Under the pieces are notes generated by a model, which worked only from the letters and a program-made list of their open reading frames with translations, searched no databases and was not told where the DNA came from. Below, one piece after another: positions 1 to 8,601 of a stretch of DNA of 52,770 nt; positions within the stretch are counted from its first letter, which is position 1; every line of letters starts with the position of its first letter. A program made the position numbers and the translations under genes. The stretch is from a bacterium (GTDB lineage: Bacteria > Patescibacteriota > Microgenomatia > UBA1400 > PJMF01): NCBI GenBank assembly GCA_017431625.1, contig JAFRKQ010000031.1, positions 1-52,770 on the forward strand. The letters are read 5' to 3'.

Positions 1-257
1 CAAAAAAAGAACTTCAATACTCGTCCTGAGAAAGGACGAAAATTCAATCTTGAGTTGTTGAGCTTGACTTAACTCAACTTGGAGACTTTCGTCTCCAGAA
101 TTAACGGATTTCACTGCTGTTCGTTAATAAACTGATAGTGAAACCCGTCATCAAACGACTTTCCAGCTACCAAATTTATTCCCGATCTCTTGATTTTTGA
201 CAATCAAAAATTTGCTACCTGTTAAAGACCAAAAAATCTTAAGTTGTTTTTAAGATA
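1..257 (-). ncRNA. candidate structured ncRNA with pseudoknot
   Basis: No ORF of note lies here, but on the minus strand a consensus promoter (264-291) fires into a chain of stem-loops. In order from the 5' end: 236-242/250-256 followed by a U-run; 194-200/204-210; an 11-bp stem 137-147/105-115 whose loop segment 124-128 pairs with 100-104 to give an H-type pseudoknot; a 7-bp stem 91-97/80-86 closed by a GAAA tetraloop; 71-77/50-56; and 33-39/21-27. A run of seven U (8-2) at the window edge could be the end of the transcript, or the RNA may continue outside. It has no RNase P, tmRNA, SRP or 6S signature that I recognise. The structure is seen in the sequence; its expression is inferred. Confidence 0.6.
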
Positions 258-263
258 ATTTGT

Positions 264-291
264 ATTTTACCACTAAAAACAAGATTGTCAA
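264..291 (-). promoter_or_regulatory. promoter of the left-edge ncRNA
   Basis: On the minus strand a perfect -35 TTGACA (291-286) is followed by a 16-nt spacer and TAAAAT (269-264) preceded by TGG (extended -10). The predicted start is near 257. Most genes in this window have only an extended -10, so a full -35 is notable. It lies directly after the stop of the 312-1463 gene. Confidence 0.65.
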
Positions 292-311
292 GGGGCAATT
301 TGGACCAATTT

Positions 312-1463
312 TTACAAAATCGCTGCCTGCACGGAAAAATCAAGGACCAATCGGCCAAATTTCACGCGAGCATTTTCCAAATCATCCAAATTTCCCTCAA
401 TTACCTGCTGGCTGTCACCCATAATCTGACCCAAATACTCCTGAAATTGAATCACTTCCTCCACCAAATCACGCCAAAAACGACGATCTTCGGGTGGAAT
501 TTCCGCCCCTTCAAAGCGCTTGCCCACCTCAGTGATTAATACCTGAGCTACCTGTCGGTCAAAATCCAGCAAAAGCTCGGCGACTGTTTTTTGCAACTGC
601 CGGGTCTGCCAAACTTCATTTTCAGTCTTGAGGCCAAAAAGAATCTCTCTTGTCGTCTGGTTTTGCCCCACAATGGAACCCAAATGTATGTCAATCCGAT
701 GCAGTTGTTCAATCCCTTGATCTATCAAGTTATTTGTCTGATTGAGCAATGACGTACGCAAGACTGTTGTCGCTCGAATTTCGGCCAATAGTTCTTTATA
801 AGCCTGATTTTGCCGCACCAATTCCTCACCACCTTCATCATCACCACGACCTGCCTCGGCATGAATTTGTTCCAGTTCACGCTGCTCACGACGCTTAAGT
901 TTCGCCAACTTTTTGGTTTTTTCCGCAATTTGCTGCTGCAAAGCCCGCCCTTCATCGACCAAGCTTGACATTTTGTCAATGGTTGCCCGTACCACTTGAT
1001 CAAAAAACTTCGCGCCCGACTCCGGCAATCCTTGGACTTCCATCGAGTTAAACTGCGAAAAATGTTTGGTTAAATAATCAAAAATTTCCAACTGCTTGAG
1101 CTGATATTGACTTTGTTCTTCTTGCAAAGGAGCAAAATTTACCTTTTCCAAGGTTTCGGGATGAGCTGTCAATTGTCGTTCCAAGGCCACAAAACGGCTG
1201 CCCTCACGTGCCTGTTCGATCAAATCTTGCGCCTGCTGGGCCAACATATCGGTATAGGTTTTTTCTTGAAGGTGATTGATCAGCTTTTGTTCTTGAGCTA
1301 GTGTCTCGATATCCACTCGCCCACCAGGCACCGCCACGTCAGGTACGCTTAGACCAATCTCCCGCATGCGCCCCAAAACATTCTCCCGAGCTTGATTGAG
1401 AGTGGCAATCCGAATTTCCAGCTGTTTTTGTTTGGCTAGTTGGCGATAATCTAAAACTGTCAT
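312..1463 (-). CDS. hypothetical coiled-coil protein
   Basis: 383 aa, not recognised. It is rich in Glu, Gln, Lys, Arg and Leu, with long predicted helices (for example the KTKKLAKLKRREQREL stretch near residue 190) typical of coiled coils. It has no signal peptide or membrane segment. The start ATG at 1463 has the SD AAAGGG 4 nt upstream and overlaps the stop of the preceding gene by 4 nt (ATGA), so the two genes are translationally coupled and probably work together. A cytoplasmic scaffold or structural role is only a guess. Confidence 0.75.
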   Translation of the reverse strand: MTVLDYRQLAKQKQLEIRIATLNQARENVLGRMREIGLSVPDVAVPGGRVDIETLAQEQKLINHLQEKTYTDMLAQQAQDLIEQAREGSRFVALERQLTAHPETLEKVNFAPLQEEQSQYQLKQLEIFDYLTKHFSQFNSMEVQGLPESGAKFFDQVVRATIDKMSSLVDEGRALQQQIAEKTKKLAKLKRREQRELEQIHAEAGRGDDEGGEELVRQNQAYKELLAEIRATTVLRTSLLNQTNNLIDQGIEQLHRIDIHLGSIVGQNQTTREILFGLKTENEVWQTRQLQKTVAELLLDFDRQVAQVLITEVGKRFEGAEIPPEDRRFWRDLVEEVIQFQEYLGQIMGDSQQVIEGNLDDLENARVKFGRLVLDFSVQAAIL

Positions 1464-3505
1464 GCGACCCTTTGTAATTCATCATGCAAACGCAATAAAG
1501 CCTCGGTTTGTCGGGTTAATTCCTTACTCAAACGTCCATAATCCGCGATAGCTTTGACCCGAGCGTCAGCATTGGCTTCTGCTGCCTGACGCTTCTGAAG
1601 CCACTCGATTTTGGTGTCATGTTTGCTCAAGCGCCGACTCGTGACGGCCTCCAAGCTCGCATAAAACTCTGAGTCCACCTGTCCAGGCGGCAAATCTGGT
1701 GTCTGCCCGTCATGCTTGTCGGCAGCAAATTGCTCCACCGCCAGCAATCTTTCATCAGTCACCGGCGCTTCACCAGCCAGATATTCACCCTGTGGGTCCA
1801 TGATTTGCTCGACCTGCTGGGTCATTACTGGAGTAAAATCTACTGTTTCCAAGCCCCTCAAGGATTCATCAGCGATGTTTTCCTCTGGTACAGACTCAGT
1901 CTCTTGATTAATATTATCACTATTTTCTTGATCAATCAATTCTTTTTTGGTATTTTGATCACTTTCTGTCTCTAAATCATAAATTTTTGGCCAACCATCA
2001 ATATTTTCTTCCACTTGTCCTTGTGACTCTCCAGTTATCTGACCAGAATTTTTTACTGATTCATCAGTATTTTCTGTGATTTCAAAACTATTGTCTATCT
2101 TTACCTCTGGTAACTTTGGCTCAGGCAAAGGTGGTTCACTCGCCACCGGCGCATTTTCTTGAGCCTCACCTACAATTTTCCCTTCATCATCCACCTCAAA
2201 AATTTGTGGTTTTGTGTCCGCGCCACCCTCCTGTACCCGCAGTTGCGACTGATATTGTTGGATGCCATCCACAGTTTCTTTGACAATGTCTTCGGTATCG
2301 GCCCATGATTGCAAGAAATTTTGTCGTTCCTCTTGTGACAAACGTGACAAGCGATCATTGAGCTGGTCAGGAGACAATTTAGAGGCTTCCTCTGGAGTTA
2401 AATGTTCTACCTCGGCCGCTAACCCTTCTTGATTATCAGCGGCATTTACCGTCACTTGACTATCGCTATCAGTTTCAAGCGGGGTAGTGGGTGTCTCCAT
2501 CGCAAAAGTCGGCACCGGAATACCCGTATCATTAACTTCAAAACCTGCCTCATCTTGACTCTGTTCTGGAAGGCGAGTAGTTGTCTCGCCTGTCGCCTCT
2601 GGCGTGACGGTTTCCAGACTAGTGTCGGTACTTTCTGCACTTGCCTCGCCTGGGGCTCCACTATCATTGGTCTCAACTGCAACGCCACCATCAGATACTC
2701 TACCAGCTGGGGCCAATTCCTGTTCACTCGTAGTGTCATTCGTATTTAGCTCAGGAGTTGTCAGCGACGACTCGGCCGGCACGGACTCCACTGCTATCTC
2801 TGGTACTGATTCGATGACCGTCTGCGCGGTATCATTCACCGGCTCAATTGCACTCACCTCTAGTGGCGTAGACGACTCCGGCTCGCTTGTTGCTGGTGCT
2901 GTCGCTTCCAAGGTGTTAAAAGGTGCGTCATCCAAACCATTTGGCAAATTTTGCTCCTGATCAAGCGTCCCAGAAGCTGGTGTCTTGACGGCTTCCAATG
3001 GCGTACCCGTAGACATATCAGCCTCGCCAACCACTGATGAGCCACCGACTGGTAACTCACCTAAGCCCATCGTCATCAAATTTTTGACTTGAGAAAGAGT
3101 TTTAGCTGGATTAACCGGGGCTTTTGGTGTCTCGCTGACCGCTCCTGCCAGCACGTCTGTTGGATTTTCAGCCTGCAAAGCGGCCAGCTTTTGGTCAAAA
3201 AGTGCCTCCAACTCTGGATTAATCTGTACTGGTGGCAAGTCATCAACCTCATTTGTCTGTGACTTATCAAAAAGAAAACCCTCACTCTGGCGCATAGTGT
3301 CGATCAAAGCCTGATTCTCTTCTTGCCCCCGGGTATCACGACCTCTGGTCACGCCGCCCATGATCTGCTTAAGCTGCGCAAAAGTTTTTTCTTTCATTCT
3401 GGGGAAGAAAACCGTCGCAGCCTCAGATTTGGGTAAAATCACTGGATCAGGAGCGTTACCCGCGGCAATGGTCTCTGGTAGGCTATATTCTGTATTCACC
3501 GGCAT
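1460..3505 (-). CDS. large acidic low-complexity hypothetical protein
   Basis: 681 aa from the ATG at 3505. An ORF start 27 nt further upstream is rejected because the extended -10 TGTTACAAT (TACAAT at 3520-3515) would overlap it and sits 9 nt before 3505. Residues about 110-560 are very rich in Thr, Ser, Glu, Pro, Ala and Val, with no clear domain, and look disordered. The C-terminal 120 residues are more ordered and charged. There is no signal peptide or transmembrane helix. It is the first gene of a two-gene operon with the coiled-coil gene. Function unknown. Confidence 0.75.
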   Translation of the reverse strand: MPVNTEYSLPETIAAGNAPDPVILPKSEAATVFFPRMKEKTFAQLKQIMGGVTRGRDTRGQEENQALIDTMRQSEGFLFDKSQTNEVDDLPPVQINPELEALFDQKLAALQAENPTDVLAGAVSETPKAPVNPAKTLSQVKNLMTMGLGELPVGGSSVVGEADMSTGTPLEAVKTPASGTLDQEQNLPNGLDDAPFNTLEATAPATSEPESSTPLEVSAIEPVNDTAQTVIESVPEIAVESVPAESSLTTPELNTNDTTSEQELAPAGRVSDGGVAVETNDSGAPGEASAESTDTSLETVTPEATGETTTRLPEQSQDEAGFEVNDTGIPVPTFAMETPTTPLETDSDSQVTVNAADNQEGLAAEVEHLTPEEASKLSPDQLNDRLSRLSQEERQNFLQSWADTEDIVKETVDGIQQYQSQLRVQEGGADTKPQIFEVDDEGKIVGEAQENAPVASEPPLPEPKLPEVKIDNSFEITENTDESVKNSGQITGESQGQVEENIDGWPKIYDLETESDQNTKKELIDQENSDNINQETESVPEENIADESLRGLETVDFTPVMTQQVEQIMDPQGEYLAGEAPVTDERLLAVEQFAADKHDGQTPDLPPGQVDSEFYASLEAVTSRRLSKHDTKIEWLQKRQAAEANADARVKAIADYGRLSKELTRQTEALLRLHDELQRVA

Positions 3506-3819
3506 TAGACCCACATTGTAACATAAAAGCATTTTTTAGGCAATCACTCAAACTATACCAATTTAATCTGCAGAATATATTTTGTGTTTTTTCGTACGCC
3601 TGTTGTACTCACAATGACATTTTTTGTAAATTTTATTGTTAAATAAATTATTTTTTGTACTGACATTGTACTGACAAAAAATATTTTCGTATTTTAATCG
3701 TATTTTTTATTACCAAATAACCATTTTTGGGTTATCACTGGTTTCCAAACTTCATGCCAGCTCACAGCTGTAATTGATCACCTGGTAGCGCTGGCCGATC
3801 TGTGTTACAATATGGGTGC
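3506..3819. other. divergent intergenic region with TTGTAC repeats
   Basis: An AT-rich gap between divergent genes. It holds the leaderless promoter of the 3505 gene, an R1-like piece (CGTACGCC...GTACTCACAA, 3591-3613) and a doubled TTGTACTGACA (3656-3676) flanked by T- and A-runs. The extended -10 TGTTACAAT of the next gene ends at 3811. No small ORF is convincing. Confidence 0.5.
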
Positions 3820-4848
3820 ATGTACAAATGGGTAATAAGCCTTATCATACTGGCAACACTGGGGATTGGTCGCGCCTTAGCGCAAGAAGTGAGACCGCCT
3901 GCTCTAGGAGTCCACATCCTTCATCCTGGCGAAATCACTGATGCGGCCGCCCTGATCAAAACCGAAGCCAATCGCGATCAATGGACTTATGTGACTCTCC
4001 CACTTTCACTTGATGACCTTGAGCGACACGATGAATGGCAAGCGGCTTTCACCGAGGCGAAAAAACACCGGATCAATCCTATTGTTCGGCTCACCTCGCG
4101 CTTTGACCCCCAACTCAATGCTTGGAGTGTACCCACCCGGGGTGAAATTATTCAGCTTTTCCACTTCCTTTCTAGGCTCGAATGGCCTCAAGACGCTAAA
4201 TTTATTATCGCGTTTAATGAACCCAATCATGCCAGCGAGTGGGGTGGTCAGCTTGATCCCGCGGGCTACGCGAAGGTCTTAAACTTTATTACTCACTGGG
4301 CCCACACCGAGCATTATGGTTATCGTGTCCTGCCAGCGGCCATGGACCTCGCTGCCCCCAATGGCCCTGACACCATGGAGGCTTTTGGCTTTTTGGACGG
4401 CATGCTCGCCGCCAATCCTCACGTTTTTGATAATATTGACTATTGGAATTCTCACTCTTACCCCAATCCTGCTTTTAGTGCCAGCCCTGAGCGCACGGGA
4501 CAAAACTCTTTGCGTGGCTACCAGTATGAGCTTGCCTGGCTGCAAGAAAAAACCGGCTTGACGCGCTTTGTTTTCATCACGGAGACCGGCTGGGATGACA
4601 ACCGCGCTACCAATAGTCATTTGGCTAGCTGGTACGCTATCGCTCGCGAGCAAATCTGGTCAGATACCAGGATCCTGGGCGTCACTCCCTTCGTCCTGCG
4701 TGGCGACCCCGGGCCATTTGCTGGTTTCACATTGATTGATCGCAATAATTTTGCTACAACGCAATACGAGGCCTACGCGGCCCAAATTGACCTCAATGCG
4801 CAAAATTATCGCCGATACATCGAGTCTTTCCAGGTACCGAAGTTTTAG
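3820..4848 (+). CDS. secreted glycoside hydrolase, clan GH-A type
   Basis: 342 aa. The N-terminus (about residues 1-22, ending RALAQ) is a signal peptide. The body fits a TIM-barrel glycosidase: FNEPNH at 132-137 would hold the acid/base Glu134 and ITETGW at 253-258 the nucleophile Glu255, the usual order in clan GH-A. Substrate and family (GH39, GH128 or GH5-like) cannot be told. The start ATG at 3820 is 8 nt after the extended -10 TGTTACAAT (3806-3811), so the mRNA is predicted to be leaderless; an earlier GTG at 3802 would lie upstream of the transcript. It probably acts outside the cell on host or environmental polysaccharide. Confidence 0.75.
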   Translation: MYKWVISLIILATLGIGRALAQEVRPPALGVHILHPGEITDAAALIKTEANRDQWTYVTLPLSLDDLERHDEWQAAFTEAKKHRINPIVRLTSRFDPQLNAWSVPTRGEIIQLFHFLSRLEWPQDAKFIIAFNEPNHASEWGGQLDPAGYAKVLNFITHWAHTEHYGYRVLPAAMDLAAPNGPDTMEAFGFLDGMLAANPHVFDNIDYWNSHSYPNPAFSASPERTGQNSLRGYQYELAWLQEKTGLTRFVFITETGWDDNRATNSHLASWYAIAREQIWSDTRILGVTPFVLRGDPGPFAGFTLIDRNNFATTQYEAYAAQIDLNAQNYRRYIESFQVPKF

Positions 4849-4895
4849 GAAAGCGATCTTGACATAAATAGATAATTATGTTATAATGTGACCGT

Positions 4896-5114
4896 ATGTC
4901 GTCAACTAAAAAATCATTACAAAAGCGCCGATCAGTGACATCTCTGGCTGAGAGTCGTTACTCCTCGGCAATAAAAACTCTTCATCTTGATAGTAAATTT
5001 AGCCGTGCTTTGGATGAGCTACGACATCAATATGCTGGTCGTGTACCCGGACTGGAAACCTACGAAGACGCTCTCCAAGCCGTCATGGAAATTCGTTACC
5101 CACATAATTCATGA
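4896..5114 (+). CDS. antitoxin candidate of a PIN-type TA pair
   Basis: 72 aa, basic N-terminus then a short helical C-terminus. It has no clear DNA-binding family, but its place and size fit an antitoxin: it directly precedes and overlaps the PIN gene by 4 nt (ATGA). TATAAT (4882-4887) lies 8 nt before the ATG, so the operon mRNA should be leaderless. The assignment rests on context. Confidence 0.65.
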   Translation: MSSTKKSLQKRRSVTSLAESRYSSAIKTLHLDSKFSRALDELRHQYAGRVPGLETYEDALQAVMEIRYPHNS

Positions 5115-5530
5115 AAGTGTTAGTAGACACTAATATTTTGGTTTCTGCGGTTTTTAATCACCAGACCGCTCTTTCTGCAACTCTCAAATATGTGAATAAA
5201 TATCACCAAATATATTTAACTACACAAATCATAGAAGAACTCTTTGATGTCGTGTCCAGAAAATTACTCAATCGTCTTCAAACAGCAATTATTCTTTTAC
5301 ACAACTTAAATTACATTCTTTTAGATTCATCAAGTGCTGAAAACATACAAACTATTCGTGATGCAACTGACCAACCAATTATCAACGCTGCTATTGAGGC
5401 CAATGTTGATATTATTTTTACTGGTGATCAGGATTTTTTAAGTCTACAATTAGCTCAACCACAATGCTTAGATATTAAAGGTATGATCGCTATATTCCCA
5501 GAACTACAGATATTTTTACCCCAAGAATAG
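5111..5530 (+). CDS. PIN-domain toxin (ribonuclease)
   Basis: 139 aa, the usual size of PIN-family TA toxins. The acidic metal-binding residues are visible: Asp6 in LVDTNIL, Glu42/43 in IIEEL, Asp84/Asp87 in the central helix and Asp106/Asp108 in FTGDQDFL. These proteins cut RNA in a Mg-dependent way when the antitoxin is lost. It is translated from an ATG overlapping the stop of the partner gene. It converges on the 5642 gene and shares the hairpin terminator between them. Confidence 0.8.
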   Translation: MKVLVDTNILVSAVFNHQTALSATLKYVNKYHQIYLTTQIIEELFDVVSRKLLNRLQTAIILLHNLNYILLDSSSAENIQTIRDATDQPIINAAIEANVDIIFTGDQDFLSLQLAQPQCLDIKGMIAIFPELQIFLPQE

Positions 5531-5564
5531 TTAAGTTGCGCACCCGCGTCATGCAAAATGACAC

Positions 5565-5618
5565 AAAAAAATCTTTGCCCGCGCTCGATAGAGCGCGGGC
5601 AAAGAACGAAACGAAATA
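5565..5618 (-). terminator. hairpin terminator plus conserved 3'-UTR motif
   Basis: On the minus strand, 19 nt past the stop codon, comes the motif TATTTCGTTTCGTT (5618-5605), then a 14-bp perfect stem 5604-5591/5586-5573 with a 4-nt loop, then U7 (5571-5565). The same stem sequence and the same UUUCGUUUCGU motif follow the paralogue at 17513, and the motif alone follows the paralogue at 43440. The hairpin also serves the convergent PIN operon. Confidence 0.8.
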
Positions 5619-5641
5619 AAAAAAGTATTAAGACTGCAAAG

Positions 5642-6757
5642 TTAATTAAGCCGAGTGATGCGGGCAGCACCATGGCCAATTTTGGCACAATCAGCAGTAG
5701 GCACTTCTTGCGCACAAGTATTACTAATAGTGAGCGTGGCGCTGTCAGTTGACTCCGGACATTCATGACAAGTCATATGTTTAGTGACATCACCAAGACT
5801 AATAAGATTGGACGAGCCAATATACCCAGAGCCGCCACCACCGGAAGTATAAGCCGAGCCACCCCCACCATACCAACCACCACCGCCACCAGCGCCGTCT
5901 TCAGAAATAGGATAGCCATTGCCTCCTTGACCAAAGACACCTGATGGTTGACCAGCATTAGTGCAAGCATGCGGATTACCGGTCACCCCACCGGCCGTCT
6001 GGCTACCACCGATAGCACCGCATTCAGGTCTACCGGTCACAATCGGCGATACCCCCTGATAGCCACCACCGCTGGCACCGTAGCTAACATAAGAGATACC
6101 ATTGCCGGCGCCACCACCAGCAACAACAAGAATTTCCCGAGAAATATTCAAGCCAGCAGTATCTTTATATGCAGACAAAGTACTTAAAACTCCGGGTACA
6201 GTCGCGATGTGAGTCGCCCCACCACCAGAGCCTTCTTTTCTGGTTTTGTTTAAACTTGGAAAAGTATTGCCCCGACCATATGCCGCTCCACCACCATTGT
6301 AAGTAATCGGAGCAAAAAACTCGCTGCCAGGGATATTGCCGCCAACACCAATGCCAGCCTCACCCACTACTACCCAAAAAGCACTACTGTTCTCTGGCAC
6401 AAACACACCAGTAGCATAACCGCCATAGCCACCCCGACCAGCGCTACCAGGACCTCCCTGTGCACCCCACACCTCCAACTGATAAGTGCTCCCGGCGCAA
6501 GTGAAAAATTTTTGCTGGCCACCTGTATACTCAAATGTCTTGCTCTCGCCAATCTCTAACTCATCGCAGGCTGGTCGCATTGCTATGTACTGATTGGTAC
6601 CCACCTTCACAAACTGAAACTCCCCCAATTGGACGATTTTGCCAACCGGCACATCTTTAGGTTTCATGGTTTTATTGCCAGAAGCCGCTTGACTGACTGT
6701 CACCATCAGGATAAGAAAAATTGCCAGCAAAAAGATCCGCCCAAATACTCTGGACAT
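5642..6757 (-). CDS. secreted glycine-rich surface protein (modular family, member 1)
   Basis: 371 aa. Signal peptide (about 1-24, ending SQA). Residues 25-65 form the shared N-terminal module of this family (GNKTMK...VGKIVQLGEF.FVKVG.NQY). A glycine-rich domain follows, opening with a LEVWGAQGG motif and containing long GGGG blocks, like the glycine-rich domains of other surface proteins. The C-terminal end (KHMTC..C.EST...SNTCAQE...CAKIG.GAARIT) matches member 2 closely and has paired Cys. SD GAAAGG 5 nt before the ATG. A ~295-nt leader separates it from its promoter. It is probably exported and cell-surface bound; the function is unknown. Confidence 0.8.
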   Translation of the reverse strand: MSRVFGRIFLLAIFLILMVTVSQAASGNKTMKPKDVPVGKIVQLGEFQFVKVGTNQYIAMRPACDELEIGESKTFEYTGGQQKFFTCAGSTYQLEVWGAQGGPGSAGRGGYGGYATGVFVPENSSAFWVVVGEAGIGVGGNIPGSEFFAPITYNGGGAAYGRGNTFPSLNKTRKEGSGGGATHIATVPGVLSTLSAYKDTAGLNISREILVVAGGGAGNGISYVSYGASGGGYQGVSPIVTGRPECGAIGGSQTAGGVTGNPHACTNAGQPSGVFGQGGNGYPISEDGAGGGGGWYGGGGSAYTSGGGGSGYIGSSNLISLGDVTKHMTCHECPESTDSATLTISNTCAQEVPTADCAKIGHGAARITRLN

Positions 6758-7064
6758 GGTTTCCTTTCGTCTTGTCTATGTATTCCGGGTTGGTCGCCTC
6801 CACTTTTAGTAGCTACTAAAAGTGGGCGATACAAGAACTGTCGTTCTCCCGGTGACCTAACTAATACACAGAGGTAGAAAGGAAAAATTATGCACTAGAA
6901 CCGGGTAAAGTATCTCCCACTTTATCGCGTGCACAATTCCAAAGCTTCTTCATCTCTGCTCCGTTGTCCAAGGACTCAGCAACAACCAACTTGTCATTCA
7001 TCCTCAAAATTTCACTCAGACTCCTTTCTCTACTCCTGTATAAGTTAGGTCAACAATCATTATA
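6758..7064 (-). promoter_or_regulatory. promoter and long structured leader of the 5642 gene
   Basis: The extended -10 TGATATAAT (TATAAT at 7064-7059) predicts a start near 7052. The first ten nucleotides of the RNA (7052-7043) are perfectly complementary to 6862-6853, which closes a ~180-nt domain that contains a 37-codon ORF. Further down, 6825-6800 is a perfect 26-bp palindrome, between CCGGG (6785-6789) and CCCGG (6848-6852) that can also pair. The SD is only exposed after this. The same plan is seen in the leaders at 18644 and 43191. Confidence 0.65.
6888..7001 (-). CDS. possible 37-aa leader ORF
   Basis: It starts at ATG 7001 and ends at TAA 6888. The peptide begins MNDKLVVAESLDNGAEMKKL and ends GDTLPGSSA, a normal-looking composition. 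GAGG touches the start codon, which is too close for a good SD, and AAAGGAG lies 19 nt upstream, which is too far. It sits wholly inside the loop closed by 7043-7052/6853-6862, so it could be an upstream ORF that controls the glycine-rich gene, or chance. Confidence 0.35.
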   Translation of the reverse strand: MNDKLVVAESLDNGAEMKKLWNCARDKVGDTLPGSSA

Positions 7065-7087
7065 TCATGGTTTTCACTTTTTGAGAA

Positions 7088-7208
7088 AGCACTTTTACCG
7101 CATTTTTTGCGCGAATAATTGGTAATCACTTGTACGCCTCCTGGACTCACAAGATAAAATTACACCTATCAATCAAGATATTTTTGTACGCCTTTGAGGC
7201 TCACAAAA
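7088..7208. repeat. dispersed element R1, copy a
   Basis: A ~120-bp element shared almost end to end with copy b at 18859. Order: AGCACTTTTACCGCA, a TGCG hairpin, GAATAATT, TTGTACGCC...GACTCACAAGATAAAAT, then TTTTTGTACGCC/GGCTCACAAAA. It lies between the promoter of the 5642 gene and the trpS stop. Confidence 0.75.
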
Positions 7209-7211
7209 GAC

Positions 7212-8579
7212 TCACCCCACCAGCGTGCCGGCGGGTACACGCGCGTCCACCTCAAAACGTTGGGGCGCCGCTCCTGGCACTTCCACGGCCAAAATCATCC
7301 CCTCACTGACACTCTCGCCCATCTTGCGCGGCGGAATATTGGTGACGTAGACCAAATTCTTGCCGGTGAAGTCCTCTGGCGTATACCAGGCGCGCAGCGC
7401 CGAACAAATCGTGCGCGTACCCAAGGGACCAAAGTCAATCGTCTGGACAATGAGTTTATTGCTCCACGCCGGCGCTTCAGCCTTGAGCACGTGACCCACT
7501 CGCAGCTCCAGCTTGAGAAAATCATCAAAACTCACCACCGGACGCGCCTCGCCCAACATCCTTTCGGGCGAGACAAAATCCGCGCTCAGCCCCAAGGCCG
7601 CTTTGGCTTTGGCTACGGTCATATTGGCGACCAGCCGTGCCCGCGCCGCGCCATCATTCAGGATTTTTTGCACCTCCAGCGGATGCGCTTGCAAATACGC
7701 ATACCGCTCCCGGATCGGGGCAAAAAACTTCTGATGCGCCGCCAGCAGCTTTTGTTTGACCTCCACGTCGCCCACCGTGCCCGCCTGATAGCGCGCTTTC
7801 AAAGCCTCCACTTCATCCTTGTCGTCATTCCACAGCTGGTGATAAAGAAAAATTGGGTTGCCCTCCACATGCCCGGGATCAGTCGCCTTTTGGCGTGTGG
7901 GATCAGTATAGCAGCTCATGATTTGCTTTTCAATGATTTTATAGTCGTCAAAAATCCCAATGATATTGCCCAAAGACTTACTCATTTTGCGCTCGCCATC
8001 AGTGCCAATAATTTTGCCAATACTTTTGTCAATCAGCGGTTGTGGCAGTTTAAAAACTTTTTTTCCAGTTTTTTTATTAAAATTCTCTGCGATGTCACGG
8101 GCTATTTCCAAATGTTGCTTTTGGTCTACCCCCACTGGCACTCCGTCAGCATTGTAAGCCAAAATGTCCGCTGCCATCAAAATCGGATAATTAAAAAGCC
8201 CCATGTTAATATTGTCGGTGTCCACGCCTTTTTCCAATTTGTCTTTGTAAGCGTGCATGCGCTTCATCTGTCCCAAACCCACAAAATTGGTCAAGATTGT
8301 CTCTAGCTCACAATGAGCCGACACCTGTGATTGACGAAAAAAAACGAAATTGTCGCCCTCAATCCCACAAGCCAAATACTGCAACACTACATTTTGGATA
8401 TTGTGAGCCAGTACCTTGGCGTCTTGGATCGTCGTGAGCGCGTGTAAATCCGAAACAAAACAATAAACCTGCACTTCTGCTTGTCCTTGCTGCACCAGTG
8501 GCCGCAGCGCCCCAAAATAATTACCAATGTGTAAGTTGTCACCGCTAGGCGTCACGCCCGTCAAAATCGTCTTGCTCAT
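7212..8579 (-). CDS. trpS: tryptophanyl-tRNA synthetase with C-terminal tRNA-binding domain
   Basis: 455 aa. Class I motifs are present: PSGDNLHIGN (11-20) with the HIGH equivalent and KMSKS at 198-202; GVDQKQH near 150 fits TrpRS. Residues about 348-455 form an OB-fold tRNA-binding domain (TRBD, as in MetRS C-termini, EMAP II and Arc1p), with LELRVGHVLKAE and the later PRKM...SEGM signature. Standard bacterial TrpRS is about 330 aa, so this is a fusion. The start ATG at 8579 is 7 nt after TGTTACAAT and begins MSKTILTGV; the longer ORF is rejected. It charges tRNA-Trp in the cytoplasm. The following DNA is repeat R1. Confidence 0.92.
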   Translation of the reverse strand: MSKTILTGVTPSGDNLHIGNYFGALRPLVQQGQAEVQVYCFVSDLHALTTIQDAKVLAHNIQNVVLQYLACGIEGDNFVFFRQSQVSAHCELETILTNFVGLGQMKRMHAYKDKLEKGVDTDNINMGLFNYPILMAADILAYNADGVPVGVDQKQHLEIARDIAENFNKKTGKKVFKLPQPLIDKSIGKIIGTDGERKMSKSLGNIIGIFDDYKIIEKQIMSCYTDPTRQKATDPGHVEGNPIFLYHQLWNDDKDEVEALKARYQAGTVGDVEVKQKLLAAHQKFFAPIRERYAYLQAHPLEVQKILNDGAARARLVANMTVAKAKAALGLSADFVSPERMLGEARPVVSFDDFLKLELRVGHVLKAEAPAWSNKLIVQTIDFGPLGTRTICSALRAWYTPEDFTGKNLVYVTNIPPRKMGESVSEGMILAVEVPGAAPQRFEVDARVPAGTLVG

Positions 8580-8601
8580 ATGGGCTATTGTAACACAAAA
8601 A

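Noticed and set aside
1-257. tmRNA, RNase P RNA or SRP RNA
   Set aside because: I found no tRNA-like ends or tag frame, no conserved RNase P core sequences and no SRP apical loop; a computed search would be needed to exclude divergent forms.
7194-8306. 370-codon plus-strand ORF over trpS
   Set aside because: Antisense shadow of the conserved trpS frame, with no promoter or SD.
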